Shown one piece after another: positions 1-5,612 of a stretch of 8,372 bases of DNA. The stretch covers positions 1 through 8,372 of the forward strand of contig JBMSSR010000133.1 in NCBI GenBank assembly GCA_049424465.1, written 5' to 3'. The DNA comes from UBA668 sp049424465 (GTDB taxonomy: Bacteria > Actinomycetota > Acidimicrobiia > Acidimicrobiales > Ilumatobacteraceae). Every line of letters begins with the position of its first letter. Position 1 is the stretch's first letter. The notes beneath the pieces are model-generated. The model made no database searches. It had not been told where the DNA came from and worked only from the letters and a program-made list of their open reading frames with translations. The translations under genes were made by a program, and so were the position numbers.

Positions 1-260
1 TCCCGCTGTTCTGCGCCGGTGGCATCGCCACCCCGGCCGATGCTGCGCTCGCCATGCAACTCGGCGCTCAAGCCGTGTTCGTCGGCTCGGGCATCTTCAA
101 GAGCGACGACCCGGCGCCGCGGGCGAAGGCGATCGTCGAGGCCACCACGCACTACATGGATGCCCACATCCTCGCCAAGGTGAGCCGTGGCCTCGGTGCG
201 CCGATGACCGGTATCGGCATGGACGAGATCAACCAGCGCTACGCCGAGCGCGGCTGGTGA
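1..260 (+). CDS. pdxS: Pyridoxal 5'-phosphate synthase lyase subunit PdxS (3' part)
   Basis: This is the C-terminal ~85 residues of PdxS. The 5' end lies outside the window, and complete codons begin at base 3. PdxS is the (beta/alpha)8-barrel subunit that makes PLP from ribose 5-phosphate, glyceraldehyde 3-phosphate and ammonia delivered by PdxT. Visible family signatures are a CAGGIATPADAALAMQLGA stretch, the phosphate-binding loop VFVGSGIFKS, then AIVEATTHY and VSRGLGAPM. The product ends in AERGW, the tail usual for actinobacterial PdxS. TGA stop is at 258-260. The partner gene pdxT follows after 21 bases in the same reading frame, as expected for the PLP synthase pair. Identity is secure; only the missing 5' part limits the call. 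Confidence 0.97.
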   Translation, partial: PLFCAGGIATPADAALAMQLGAQAVFVGSGIFKSDDPAPRAKAIVEATTHYMDAHILAKVSRGLGAPMTGIGMDEINQRYAERGW

Positions 261-281
261 TGCGCACCCCGGAGCCCCCAG

Positions 282-872
282 GTGGGCGCCGATCGTCGCC
301 CCGTCGTCGGGGTCCTCGCGTTGCAGGGTGCATTTGCCGCGCATGAGCGCGCGCTGACGCGCTGTGGCGCGGCGACGCGCCAGGTCCGCCGTCCCGTCGA
401 CCTCGAGGGGCTCGACGCGATCGTGCTGCCGGGTGGTGAGAGCAGCACGATGTCCAAGTTGTTGGTGTCGTCGGGACTGTTCGACGAGCTGAAGGGTCGG
501 CTGCAGGACGGCCTGCCGGTGCTCGGCACGTGCGCCGGCATGATCCTGCTCGCGTCCGACATCCTCGACGGGCGTCCCGACCAGCTCAGCTTCGGGGTCG
601 TCGACATCTCGGTCCGCCGCAACGCGTACGGGCGGCAGAACGAGAGTTTCGAGACCGATCTCGAGGTGACGGGCGTCGAGGGCCCGTTCCACGCTGTGTT
701 CATCCGTGCGCCGCGCATCGAGGCCATCGGCCAGGTGGTCGAGGTGCTGGCCAGCCACGAGGGTGTCGCTGTCGTGGCACGGCAGGGCGCGGCGATGGTG
801 GCATCGTTCCACCCCGAGCTCACCGACGACATCCGACTGCACCAACTGTTCCTGCAGCACGCAGGGTTCTAG
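282..872 (+). CDS. pdxT: Pyridoxal 5'-phosphate synthase glutaminase subunit PdxT
   Basis: PdxT is a class I glutamine amidotransferase that hydrolyses glutamine and channels ammonia to PdxS in the cytoplasmic PLP synthase. The 196-residue product has the family's usual length. Visible motifs are GVLALQGAFAAHE (10-22), PGGESSTMSKLL (50-61), the nucleophile Cys84 in GTCAGM, and the His177/Glu179 pair in SFHPEL, which complete the catalytic triad. The GTG start at 282 is the only reasonable start: it follows a GGAG (271-274) with 7 bases of spacing and is the first start codon after the pdxS stop in this frame. A TAG stop (870-872) is followed at once by the yebC ribosome-binding site. It is probably co-transcribed with pdxS and yebC. 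Nothing is unusual in the coding sequence. Confidence 0.96.
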   Translation: MGADRRPVVGVLALQGAFAAHERALTRCGAATRQVRRPVDLEGLDAIVLPGGESSTMSKLLVSSGLFDELKGRLQDGLPVLGTCAGMILLASDILDGRPDQLSFGVVDISVRRNAYGRQNESFETDLEVTGVEGPFHAVFIRAPRIEAIGQVVEVLASHEGVAVVARQGAAMVASFHPELTDDIRLHQLFLQHAGF

Positions 873-874
873 GA

Positions 875-882
875 AAGAGGAG
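875..882 (+). promoter_or_regulatory. Strong Shine-Dalgarno of yebC
   Basis: AAGAGGAG sits 8 bases before the ATG at 891, three bases after the pdxT stop. It is the clearest ribosome-binding site in the window and fixes the yebC start. Confidence 0.85.
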
Positions 883-890
883 ACGCCGAC

Positions 891-1637
891 ATGTCCGGCC
901 ATTCCAAGTGGGCAACGATCAAGCACAAGAAGGGTGCCGCCGACAAGGCTCGCGGCAAGCTGTTCAACAAGATCGCCCGGCAGCTCGAGGTCGCCGCACG
1001 TGAGGGCGGCCCCGACACCAACTCGAACGCCACGCTGCGCACCGTCGTGCTGAAGGCGAAGGCGGCACAGATGACCAACGACGCCATCGATCGTGCCGTC
1101 AAGCGCGGCGCCGGTCTGAACGACGGCGGCAACTACGAGGCCATCACCTACGAGGGCTACGCGCCCGGGGGTGTCGCGATGCTGGTCGACGTGCTCACCG
1201 ACAACCGCAATCGCACGAGCGCCGATGTGCGCAACGTGTTCAACAAGCTCGGCGGCAGCATGGCCGAGCCCGGCGCCGTGGGCTGGCAGTTCAGCCGTCG
1301 CGGCGTGGTGCTGGTGACCGGCGGTGACGAGGACACCGTCATGCTGTCGGCTCTCGACGCCGGTGCCGACGATGTGTCGGCCGACGCCGACGGGTGGCGC
1401 ATCACGTGCGAGCCATCGGTGGTCTTCGACGTCCGCGACGCACTGCAGGGAGCCGGCCTGACAGTTGCCTCGGCCGAGAGCACGATGGTGTCGAGCATCA
1501 CGGTCGAGGTCACCGACGTCGAGGACGCCAAGAAGATCCTGCGCATCATGGACGCGCTCGAGGACAACGACGACGTGCAGGACGTGTACAGCAACTTCGA
1601 CATCAGCGACGACCTCATGGAGGCGGCGAGCGCATGA
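891..1637 (+). CDS. yebC: YebC/TACO1 family protein
   Basis: The 248-residue protein begins MSGHSKWATIKHKKGAADK, the hallmark N-terminus of the YebC/PmpR/TACO1 family, followed by KLFNKIARQLEVAARE, MTNDAIDRAVKRGAG and YEGYAPGGVAMLVDVLTDNRNRT in the expected order. The length matches the family (about 240-250). The C-terminal third is acidic, with a VEVTDVEDAKKILRIMDALEDNDDVQDVYSNFD stretch spread over about residues 203-238. Bacterial members were long annotated as transcription regulators, while mitochondrial TACO1 and more recent bacterial work point to a role in translation. I cannot choose from sequence. The ATG at 891 has a strong ribosome-binding site. Position next to ruvC is common in bacteria, but here a peroxiredoxin gene intervenes and overlaps its stop codon. 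Confidence 0.96.
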   Translation: MSGHSKWATIKHKKGAADKARGKLFNKIARQLEVAAREGGPDTNSNATLRTVVLKAKAAQMTNDAIDRAVKRGAGLNDGGNYEAITYEGYAPGGVAMLVDVLTDNRNRTSADVRNVFNKLGGSMAEPGAVGWQFSRRGVVLVTGGDEDTVMLSALDAGADDVSADADGWRITCEPSVVFDVRDALQGAGLTVASAESTMVSSITVEVTDVEDAKKILRIMDALEDNDDVQDVYSNFDISDDLMEAASA

Positions 1638-2089
1638 GTGTCGGCATCGGCGACCGTGCACCCTCGTTCACCCTGCCCGCCGACGGCGGCCGCCGGTTCT
1701 CGCTCGACGAGTTCGCCGGACGCCCGGTGGTGCTCGTCTTCTACCCGGGTGACGACACTGCGGTCTGCACCCGCCAACTGGTCTCGTACAACGACGAGCT
1801 CGCCCAGTTCGAGGGGCTCGAGGCGCAGGTGCTCGGCATCTCGGCACAGGACGTCGCCAGCCACGACCGCTTCCGCGACAAGCACGGCTTCCGCTTCCCG
1901 CTGCTGGCCGACACCGACAAGGCAGTGGCAGCGGCGTACGGCGTGCTCGGGCCGCTCGGCTTTCCCCGTCGCAGCGTGTTCATCGTCGACCGTGACGGCA
2001 TCATCCGCTACGCCCACCGGGCGATCGCGGGCGTGACCTATCGGCCGGTCGCCGAGCTGGTGCAGGCGCTCAGCCGTCTCGAGGCCTGA
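1634..2089 (+). CDS. Peroxiredoxin, PrxQ/Bcp-like, one-cysteine
   Basis: The 151-residue thioredoxin-fold protein is a thiol peroxidase of the AhpC/TSA (Bcp/PrxQ) class, reducing hydroperoxides in the cytoplasm. Evidence is GDRAPSFTLPADGG (6-19), the PVVLVFYPGDDTAVCT active site (31-46) with Pro38, Thr42 and peroxidatic Cys45, LGISAQDVASHDRF, and FPRRSVFIVDRDG near the C-terminus. Cys45 is the only cysteine. The position five residues on, where many Bcp/PrxQ enzymes carry the resolving cysteine, is Val50. The enzyme is therefore probably of one-Cys type and needs an external thiol. The ATG at 1634 overlaps the yebC stop (ATGA) and is preceded by GGAGG at 1619-1623, implying translational coupling. 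The frame stays open far upstream inside yebC, but nothing there resembles the family. Confidence 0.92.
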   Translation: MSVGIGDRAPSFTLPADGGRRFSLDEFAGRPVVLVFYPGDDTAVCTRQLVSYNDELAQFEGLEAQVLGISAQDVASHDRFRDKHGFRFPLLADTDKAVAAAYGVLGPLGFPRRSVFIVDRDGIIRYAHRAIAGVTYRPVAELVQALSRLEA

Positions 2090-2097
2090 CGCCCACG

Positions 2098-2126
2098 ACG
2101 GCATCCGGCCCGCTGGGATGCGCCGT
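2098..2126 (+). terminator. Imperfect hairpin after the peroxiredoxin gene (possible terminator)
   Basis: ACGGC (2098-2102) pairs with GCCGT (2122-2126), and ATCC (2103-2106) pairs with GGAT (2116-2119). This leaves a 2-base bulge and a 9-base loop. It begins 9 bases after the TGA at 2087-2089. No T-run follows, so it is not a classical intrinsic terminator. It could still attenuate transcription and separate the pdx-yebC-prx unit from ruvCAB. Confidence 0.35.
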
Positions 2127-2144
2127 GCCGACCGCCGGCCGCGG

Positions 2145-2150
2145 TAGTCT
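2145..2150 (+). promoter_or_regulatory. -10-like box TAGTCT of ruvC
   Basis: TAGTCT fits the TAnnnT actinobacterial -10 pattern. Seven bases (2151-2157) separate it from the GTG at 2158, so transcription would start at or beside the first base of the ruvC start codon. No clear -35 element is visible. It favours 2158 over the alternative GTG at 2125. Confidence 0.5.
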
Positions 2151-2157
2151 CGTACGC

Positions 2158-2706
2158 GTGTTCGCCCCTGCTGCCGGTCGTCCGGGTACTGCGCTCACCG
2201 TCCTCGGTGTCGACCCGGGCCTCACCCGCTGTGGCTATGCCGTACTGCGCCAGGAGGGCTCGTCGGTGCGACCGCTCGCACTGGGTGTCATCCGAACGCC
2301 ACCCACCGACGAACTGCCCTGGCGCCTCGCCGAACTGCGGCGCGAACTGTCGGCGCTCTTCGACCAGTTCGAGCCACAGGGTGTCGCCGTCGAGCAGGTG
2401 TTCTTCCAGAACAACGTGCGCACGGCGATGAGCGTCGGCCAGGCCAGCGGCGTCGCGCTCGCCGAGGCTGCCTCACGCGGCTGCGACGTCGTGCAGTTCA
2501 CCCCCAACCAGGTCAAGGACTCGGTCGCCGGGTGGGGCGCGGCGCCCAAACAGCAGGTGCAGAAGATGGTGCAGGCGCGGCTCGGGCTGTCGTCGCCGCC
2601 ACGTCCCGCCGATGCCGCCGACGCTGCGGCGCTCGCGCTGTGCTACCTCGCGGCGGCGCCGATGCGCCGCCGAGTTGCGGCAGTCCGGACGGCGGTGGGC
2701 CAGTGA
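2158..2706 (+). CDS. ruvC: Crossover junction endodeoxyribonuclease RuvC
   Basis: RuvC is the dimeric Mg2+-dependent endonuclease that cuts Holliday junctions symmetrically in complex with RuvAB. With the GTG start at 2158 the product has 182 residues. The four acidic catalytic residues are visible: Asp19 (VLGVDPGLTRCGY), Glu79 (VAVEQVFFQNNVRTAM), and Asp152 and Asp155 (PADAADAAALAL). Their spacing (60, 73, 3) matches the Escherichia coli set D7/E66/D138/D141 closely. VQFTPNQVKDSVAGWGAAPKQQV is the usual central region. An upstream GTG at 2125 would add 11 residues, but it lies inside a hairpin and upstream of a -10-like box, so I prefer 2158. The stop overlaps the ruvA start (GTGA). The tail is Arg- and Ala-rich, as is common. 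Confidence 0.94.
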   Translation: MFAPAAGRPGTALTVLGVDPGLTRCGYAVLRQEGSSVRPLALGVIRTPPTDELPWRLAELRRELSALFDQFEPQGVAVEQVFFQNNVRTAMSVGQASGVALAEAASRGCDVVQFTPNQVKDSVAGWGAAPKQQVQKMVQARLGLSSPPRPADAADAAALALCYLAAAPMRRRVAAVRTAVGQ

Positions 2707-3314
2707 TCGGGTCACTGCGCGGCACGGTGCTCGAGCGCACCGATGCGTCGACTGCGCTCGTCGAGGTCGGCGGGGTCGGCTATCTCGTCACGGTGACGCC
2801 GCGGACGCTCGCCGACCTGCATGTCGGGGCCACCGTGTTCCTGTACGTGCACCACCACATCCGCGAGGACGGCCAGACACTGTTCGGTTTCCTGCACCGC
2901 ACCGAGCGCGCCACCTTCCAGGTGCTCATCGGCACGCACGGCATCGGGCCGTCGCTCGCCCTGGCGATCCTCGCCACGCACGCACCGACTGCGCTCGTCG
3001 AGATCGTTGCGGGGAGCGACCTCGGCGCGCTCACCCTCGTGCCGGGAGTGGGCAAGAAGACGGCCGAGCGGTTGCTCGTCGAGCTGCGCAACCGGCTCGA
3101 CCTGCCACTGCTCGACGGCGTCGAAATGGGCGCTGGTGGAGTGGGCGAGGGGAGTGGCTCGGCCGTCGGCTCGGTGCGCGAAGCCCTCGCCGGCCTCGGC
3201 TACGGCCAGGAGGAGATCCGCGACGCGCTCCGCGAGGTCGCGGGCGCGGACGCCACCGATGCGTCGACGCTGCTGCGCGACGCACTGAAGGCGCTGGGGT
3301 CGCGACGTGCGTGA
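2703..3314 (+). CDS. ruvA: Holliday junction branch migration protein RuvA
   Basis: RuvA forms tetramers that hold the four-way junction and dock two RuvB rings. The 203-residue product has the normal length and three domains. An N-terminal OB fold (1-62) begins MIGSLRGTVLE and carries the acidic pin Glu55-Asp56 in HHIREDGQTLFGF. A double helix-hairpin-helix domain follows, with GTHGIGPSLALAIL (77-90) and VPGVGKKTAERLLVELRNRL (113-132). After a Gly/Ser-rich linker (about 142-157) comes the RuvB-binding domain, VREALAGLGYGQEEIRDALREV (158-179). The GTG start at 2703 overlaps the ruvC TGA by GTGA. A weak GGTGGG lies just upstream, so translation is probably coupled. The frame extends further upstream, but the OB fold starts exactly here. 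Confidence 0.96.
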   Translation: MIGSLRGTVLERTDASTALVEVGGVGYLVTVTPRTLADLHVGATVFLYVHHHIREDGQTLFGFLHRTERATFQVLIGTHGIGPSLALAILATHAPTALVEIVAGSDLGALTLVPGVGKKTAERLLVELRNRLDLPLLDGVEMGAGGVGEGSGSAVGSVREALAGLGYGQEEIRDALREVAGADATDASTLLRDALKALGSRRA

Positions 3315-4335
3315 CGAGTTCCTCGACGCGTCCGTCGTCAACGATCACGAGGAGTCCGACGAGGTCGGTCTGCGGCCGCGGCGTCTCAGCGAGTTCATCG
3401 GCCAGCGCGAGCTGAAGGAGCACCTGTCGATCGTGCTCGAGGCGGCACGCCGCCGCAGCCAGCCAGCCGATCACCTGCTGCTCGCCGGACCACCCGGCCT
3501 CGGCAAGACGAGCATGGCCGGCATCGTCGCTGCCGAGATGGGCGTGCACCTGCACATCACGTCCGGCCCGGCGCTCGAGCGGGCCGGTGACCTCGCGGCG
3601 ATCCTCACCAAGCTCGAGGAGGGCGACGTCCTCTTCATCGACGAGATCCACCGTCTGTCTCGGGCGGTCGAGGAGATCCTCTATCCGGCGATGGAGGACT
3701 TCCAGCTCGACATCGTCGTGGGCAAGGGGCCCGCAGCATCGAGCATCCGGCTGTCGCTGCCGCGCTTCACGCTCGTCGGCGCGACGACGCGTACCGGCAT
3801 GATCACCGGACCGCTGCGCGACCGGTTCGGCCTGGTGGCGCGCCTCGATTACTACGACGACGACGAACTCGAGGCGATCGTCCGGCGCGCGGCCGGCATC
3901 CTGCGAGTCGAGGTGTCGCCGGAGGGCGCGTGGGAGATCGCGCGACGGTCTCGCGGCACGCCCCGCATTGCCAACCGCCTGCTGCGCCGCGTGCGCGACT
4001 ATGCAGAGGTGCGCGGCGACGGCACGGTCACCGAGGATGTCGCCCGCGACGGGCTGCGGCTGTTCGGCGTCGACGAGCGCGGCCTCGACAAGGTCGACCG
4101 GGCCATCCTCAACGCCATCTGCCAACAGTTCGCAGGTGGCCCGGTGGGCCTCAGCACGGTGGCCATCAGCGTGGGCGAGCAACCGGAGACGGTCGAGGAC
4201 ATGTACGAGCCGTTCCTCATCCAGCAGGGGCTGCTGGCACGCACGCCGCGCGGTCGGGTGGCGATGGTCGCCGCCTACCAGCACCTCGGGCTCACGCCGC
4301 CCAGCGGGGACCGTCCGGCCGCGCTGTTCGACTGA
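3307..4335 (+). CDS. ruvB: Holliday junction branch migration ATPase RuvB
   Basis: RuvB is the hexameric AAA+ motor that pumps DNA through the RuvA-bound junction. The 342-residue product is of normal length. Visible features are LRPRRLSEFIGQ (22-33), Walker A GPPGLGKT (61-68), Walker B LFIDEIH (109-115), sensor 1 GATTR (158-162), the arginine-finger region GPLRDRFG (168-175), and sensor 2 RGTPRIANRLLRR (216-228). The C-terminal winged helix includes GGPVGLSTVAISVGE and EPFLIQQGLLARTPRGR. The GTG start at 3307 overlaps the end of ruvA by 8 bases, and TGGGGT lies about 7 bases upstream. Translation is thus likely coupled to ruvA, and all three Ruv proteins come from one message. Confidence 0.97.
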   Translation: MRDEFLDASVVNDHEESDEVGLRPRRLSEFIGQRELKEHLSIVLEAARRRSQPADHLLLAGPPGLGKTSMAGIVAAEMGVHLHITSGPALERAGDLAAILTKLEEGDVLFIDEIHRLSRAVEEILYPAMEDFQLDIVVGKGPAASSIRLSLPRFTLVGATTRTGMITGPLRDRFGLVARLDYYDDDELEAIVRRAAGILRVEVSPEGAWEIARRSRGTPRIANRLLRRVRDYAEVRGDGTVTEDVARDGLRLFGVDERGLDKVDRAILNAICQQFAGGPVGLSTVAISVGEQPETVEDMYEPFLIQQGLLARTPRGRVAMVAAYQHLGLTPPSGDRPAALFD

Positions 4336-4373
4336 CGGTGGTGGCCGTCCGGCCGCAGGCGTGGACCGGGCCG

Positions 4374-4379
4374 TAGCAT
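4374..4379 (+). promoter_or_regulatory. -10-like box TAGCAT upstream of the 4389 gene
   Basis: TAGCAT (TAnnnT) lies 9 bases before the ATG at 4389. A start 7 bases after the box would leave a leader of only about two bases. No Shine-Dalgarno of the GGAGG type is present. The box shares its form with those before ruvC, pgsA and the 6595 gene. Confidence 0.4.
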
Positions 4380-4388
4380 GGCGAGCCG

Positions 4389-4880
4389 ATGACCGAACGC
4401 CCCGACGACCTCCGTGACGAACTGCCCGACGACCTGCGCGCTGATCATGCCGGGGTCTACGAGTTCCCCGACAACAGCCGTCGCCGCCGTCCAGCGGTGC
4501 TCTACGCCGTGATCGCGGTGCTGTGCGTCGCTGCGTGGGCACTCCACGACGACTCGTCGCCCTGGGTCAACCGTGGCACCCTGTGGGCGGCGGTCCTGCT
4601 CGGCGCAGTGGCGGTGTTCTCGTTCACGTCTGGCTGGCGGATGCGGGTCGACGAGCAGCAGGCACTGGTCGCGGCGCAGGGTGCCGTGGGCTTCGCAGTC
4701 GGCCATGCGTCGGCACAGCAGGTGTGGCGCGGGCTGCGCAGTCGGCCGACGTGGCGGGTGCTGGTGTACTCGGCCGAGGAACCGCCCCGGCGTCGTGGGC
4801 TGGTGCTGGTCGATGCCGTCGACGGGTCGGTCGTCGAGCACCTCGTGCAGGACAACCCGCTCGAGGAGTGGGACGTCTGA
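4389..4880 (+). CDS. Two-helix membrane protein of unknown function
   Basis: I do not recognise this 163-residue protein. The first ~30 residues are hydrophilic and acidic, with a near repeat PDDLRDELPDDLR (5-17). A basic RRRR (31-34) precedes a first hydrophobic segment (about 36-52) and a second lies at about 64-82, with a short loop between. By the positive-inside rule both ends would face the cytoplasm. The C-terminal ~80 residues form a soluble domain with WRVLVYSAEE and RGLVLVDAVDGSVVEH, a beta-hairpin pattern reminiscent of PepSY-like domains. That resemblance is weak. Codon use matches the neighbours and the frame is clean, so I take it as a real gene. It lies 53 bases after ruvB and 28 before pgsA, with its own -10-like box. 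Confidence 0.75.
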   Translation: MTERPDDLRDELPDDLRADHAGVYEFPDNSRRRRPAVLYAVIAVLCVAAWALHDDSSPWVNRGTLWAAVLLGAVAVFSFTSGWRMRVDEQQALVAAQGAVGFAVGHASAQQVWRGLRSRPTWRVLVYSAEEPPRRRGLVLVDAVDGSVVEHLVQDNPLEEWDV

Positions 4881-4895
4881 GCCGCCCCGCTCGGT

Positions 4896-4901
4896 TAGCC
4901 T
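4896..4901 (+). promoter_or_regulatory. -10-like box TAGCCT of pgsA
   Basis: TAGCCT is followed by exactly 7 bases (4902-4908) and the ATG at 4909. The pgsA message would then be leaderless. The bases in between (TTCACTG) contain no Shine-Dalgarno. Confidence 0.5.
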
Positions 4902-4908
4902 TTCACTG

Positions 4909-5604
4909 ATGTTCGACGGCAAATTCCGCGCCCCGGTCGACCGGGCGGTGAAGCCGCTCGGTGACGGCCTTCGTCGCACGGGGCTGACCCCCGACCACCT
5001 CACCTGGATGGGCCTGCTGGTCGCGGTGGCTGCGGCCGTCGCCGTCGGTGCCGGGCAGCTGCAGCTCGGCCTGGCGCTCGTCATCCTCGCCGCCGTGCCC
5101 GACCTGCTCGACGGCGCACTCGCCAAGGCGAGCAACTCGTCGAGCCAGCGCGGTGCCTTCTTCGACTCGACGATCGACCGGTTTGCCGACGCGCTGCTGT
5201 TCGGCGGCGTGGCGTGGCACTTCGCCTCGACCGAGTCGCCGCACCTCGCGCTCCTGCCGTTCGCCGTCATGGCGCTCAGCTCGGTCATCAGCTACATGCG
5301 GGCCAAGGCCGAGAGCCTCGGACTCGACGCCAAGGGCGGCATCATGGAGCGCGCCGAGCGCATCATCGCCCTGTGCCTCGGCCTGCTCATCCCGCCGCTG
5401 CTCATCCCCATCCTGTGGCTCACGCTCGGCCTGACCGCGGTCACCGCCGTGCAGCGGTTCGTGAAGGTGTGGCGCCAGGCGGCCGTCGCGCCGGTCACTG
5501 CCGAGCGCATCGAGTTGCGCCGCAGCCGCCGCCAGAGCCGACGTGTCGTGCGCACCGAACGCCGCCGCTCGCGCGTCACCCTCCGCGACCAGCACCGCCC
5601 GTAG
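4909..5604 (+). CDS. pgsA: CDP-alcohol phosphatidyltransferase, probable phosphatidylinositol phosphate synthase
   Basis: This 231-residue integral membrane enzyme belongs to the CDP-alcohol phosphatidyltransferase family, which joins CDP-diacylglycerol to an alcohol phosphate. The signature runs from Asp65 to Asp90: DLLDG (65-69), ALAK (70-73), Gly82, Asp86 and Asp90, with the four metal-binding aspartates intact. The usual Arg after DGxxA is replaced by Lys73. ISYMRAKAESLG (127-138) and GGIMERAERII (143-153) resemble the inositol-phosphate-binding region of actinobacterial PIP synthases, and the adjacent acyltransferase supports that reading. PGP synthase is the alternative. Hydrophobic segments lie at about 33-49, 51-65, 95-108, 112-127 and 153-181. 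The C-terminus is a basic cytoplasmic-type tail with 14 Arg in its last 33 residues. The frame is open upstream, but homology begins at ATG 4909. Confidence 0.88.
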   Translation: MFDGKFRAPVDRAVKPLGDGLRRTGLTPDHLTWMGLLVAVAAAVAVGAGQLQLGLALVILAAVPDLLDGALAKASNSSSQRGAFFDSTIDRFADALLFGGVAWHFASTESPHLALLPFAVMALSSVISYMRAKAESLGLDAKGGIMERAERIIALCLGLLIPPLLIPILWLTLGLTAVTAVQRFVKVWRQAAVAPVTAERIELRRSRRQSRRVVRTERRRSRVTLRDQHRP

Positions 5605-5606
5605 GA
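5603..5606 (+). promoter_or_regulatory. Shine-Dalgarno of the acyltransferase gene
   Basis: AGGA overlaps the pgsA TAG stop and lies 6 bases before the GTG at 5613. It supports that start and translational linkage of the two lipid genes. Confidence 0.5.
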
Positions 5607-5612
5607 CCACCG

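Noticed and set aside
258..284. PdxS-PdxT fusion by stop readthrough (same frame, one TGA, seven linker codons)
   Set aside because: The frame is shared, but pdxT has its own GTG and ribosome-binding site and the TGA is followed by T. Nothing supports recoding.
260..346. ATG overlapping the pdxS stop (TGATG) as a coupled start for pdxT
   Set aside because: It is in a different frame from pdxT and ends after 28 Arg/Pro-rich codons. GTG 282 with GGAG upstream fits PdxT.
4311..4356. 12-base direct repeat CCGTCCGGCCGC at 4311-4322 and 4345-4356 as an attachment site
   Set aside because: The first copy is inside ruvB coding sequence, no integrase or mobile gene is nearby, and short GC-rich repeats arise easily here.
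3031..4542. Long open frame (503 residues) on the minus strand opposite ruvB
   Set aside because: It lies opposite clear ruvA and ruvB coding sequence. Its composition is Arg/His/Asp-rich with no domain, as expected for a high-GC shadow frame.
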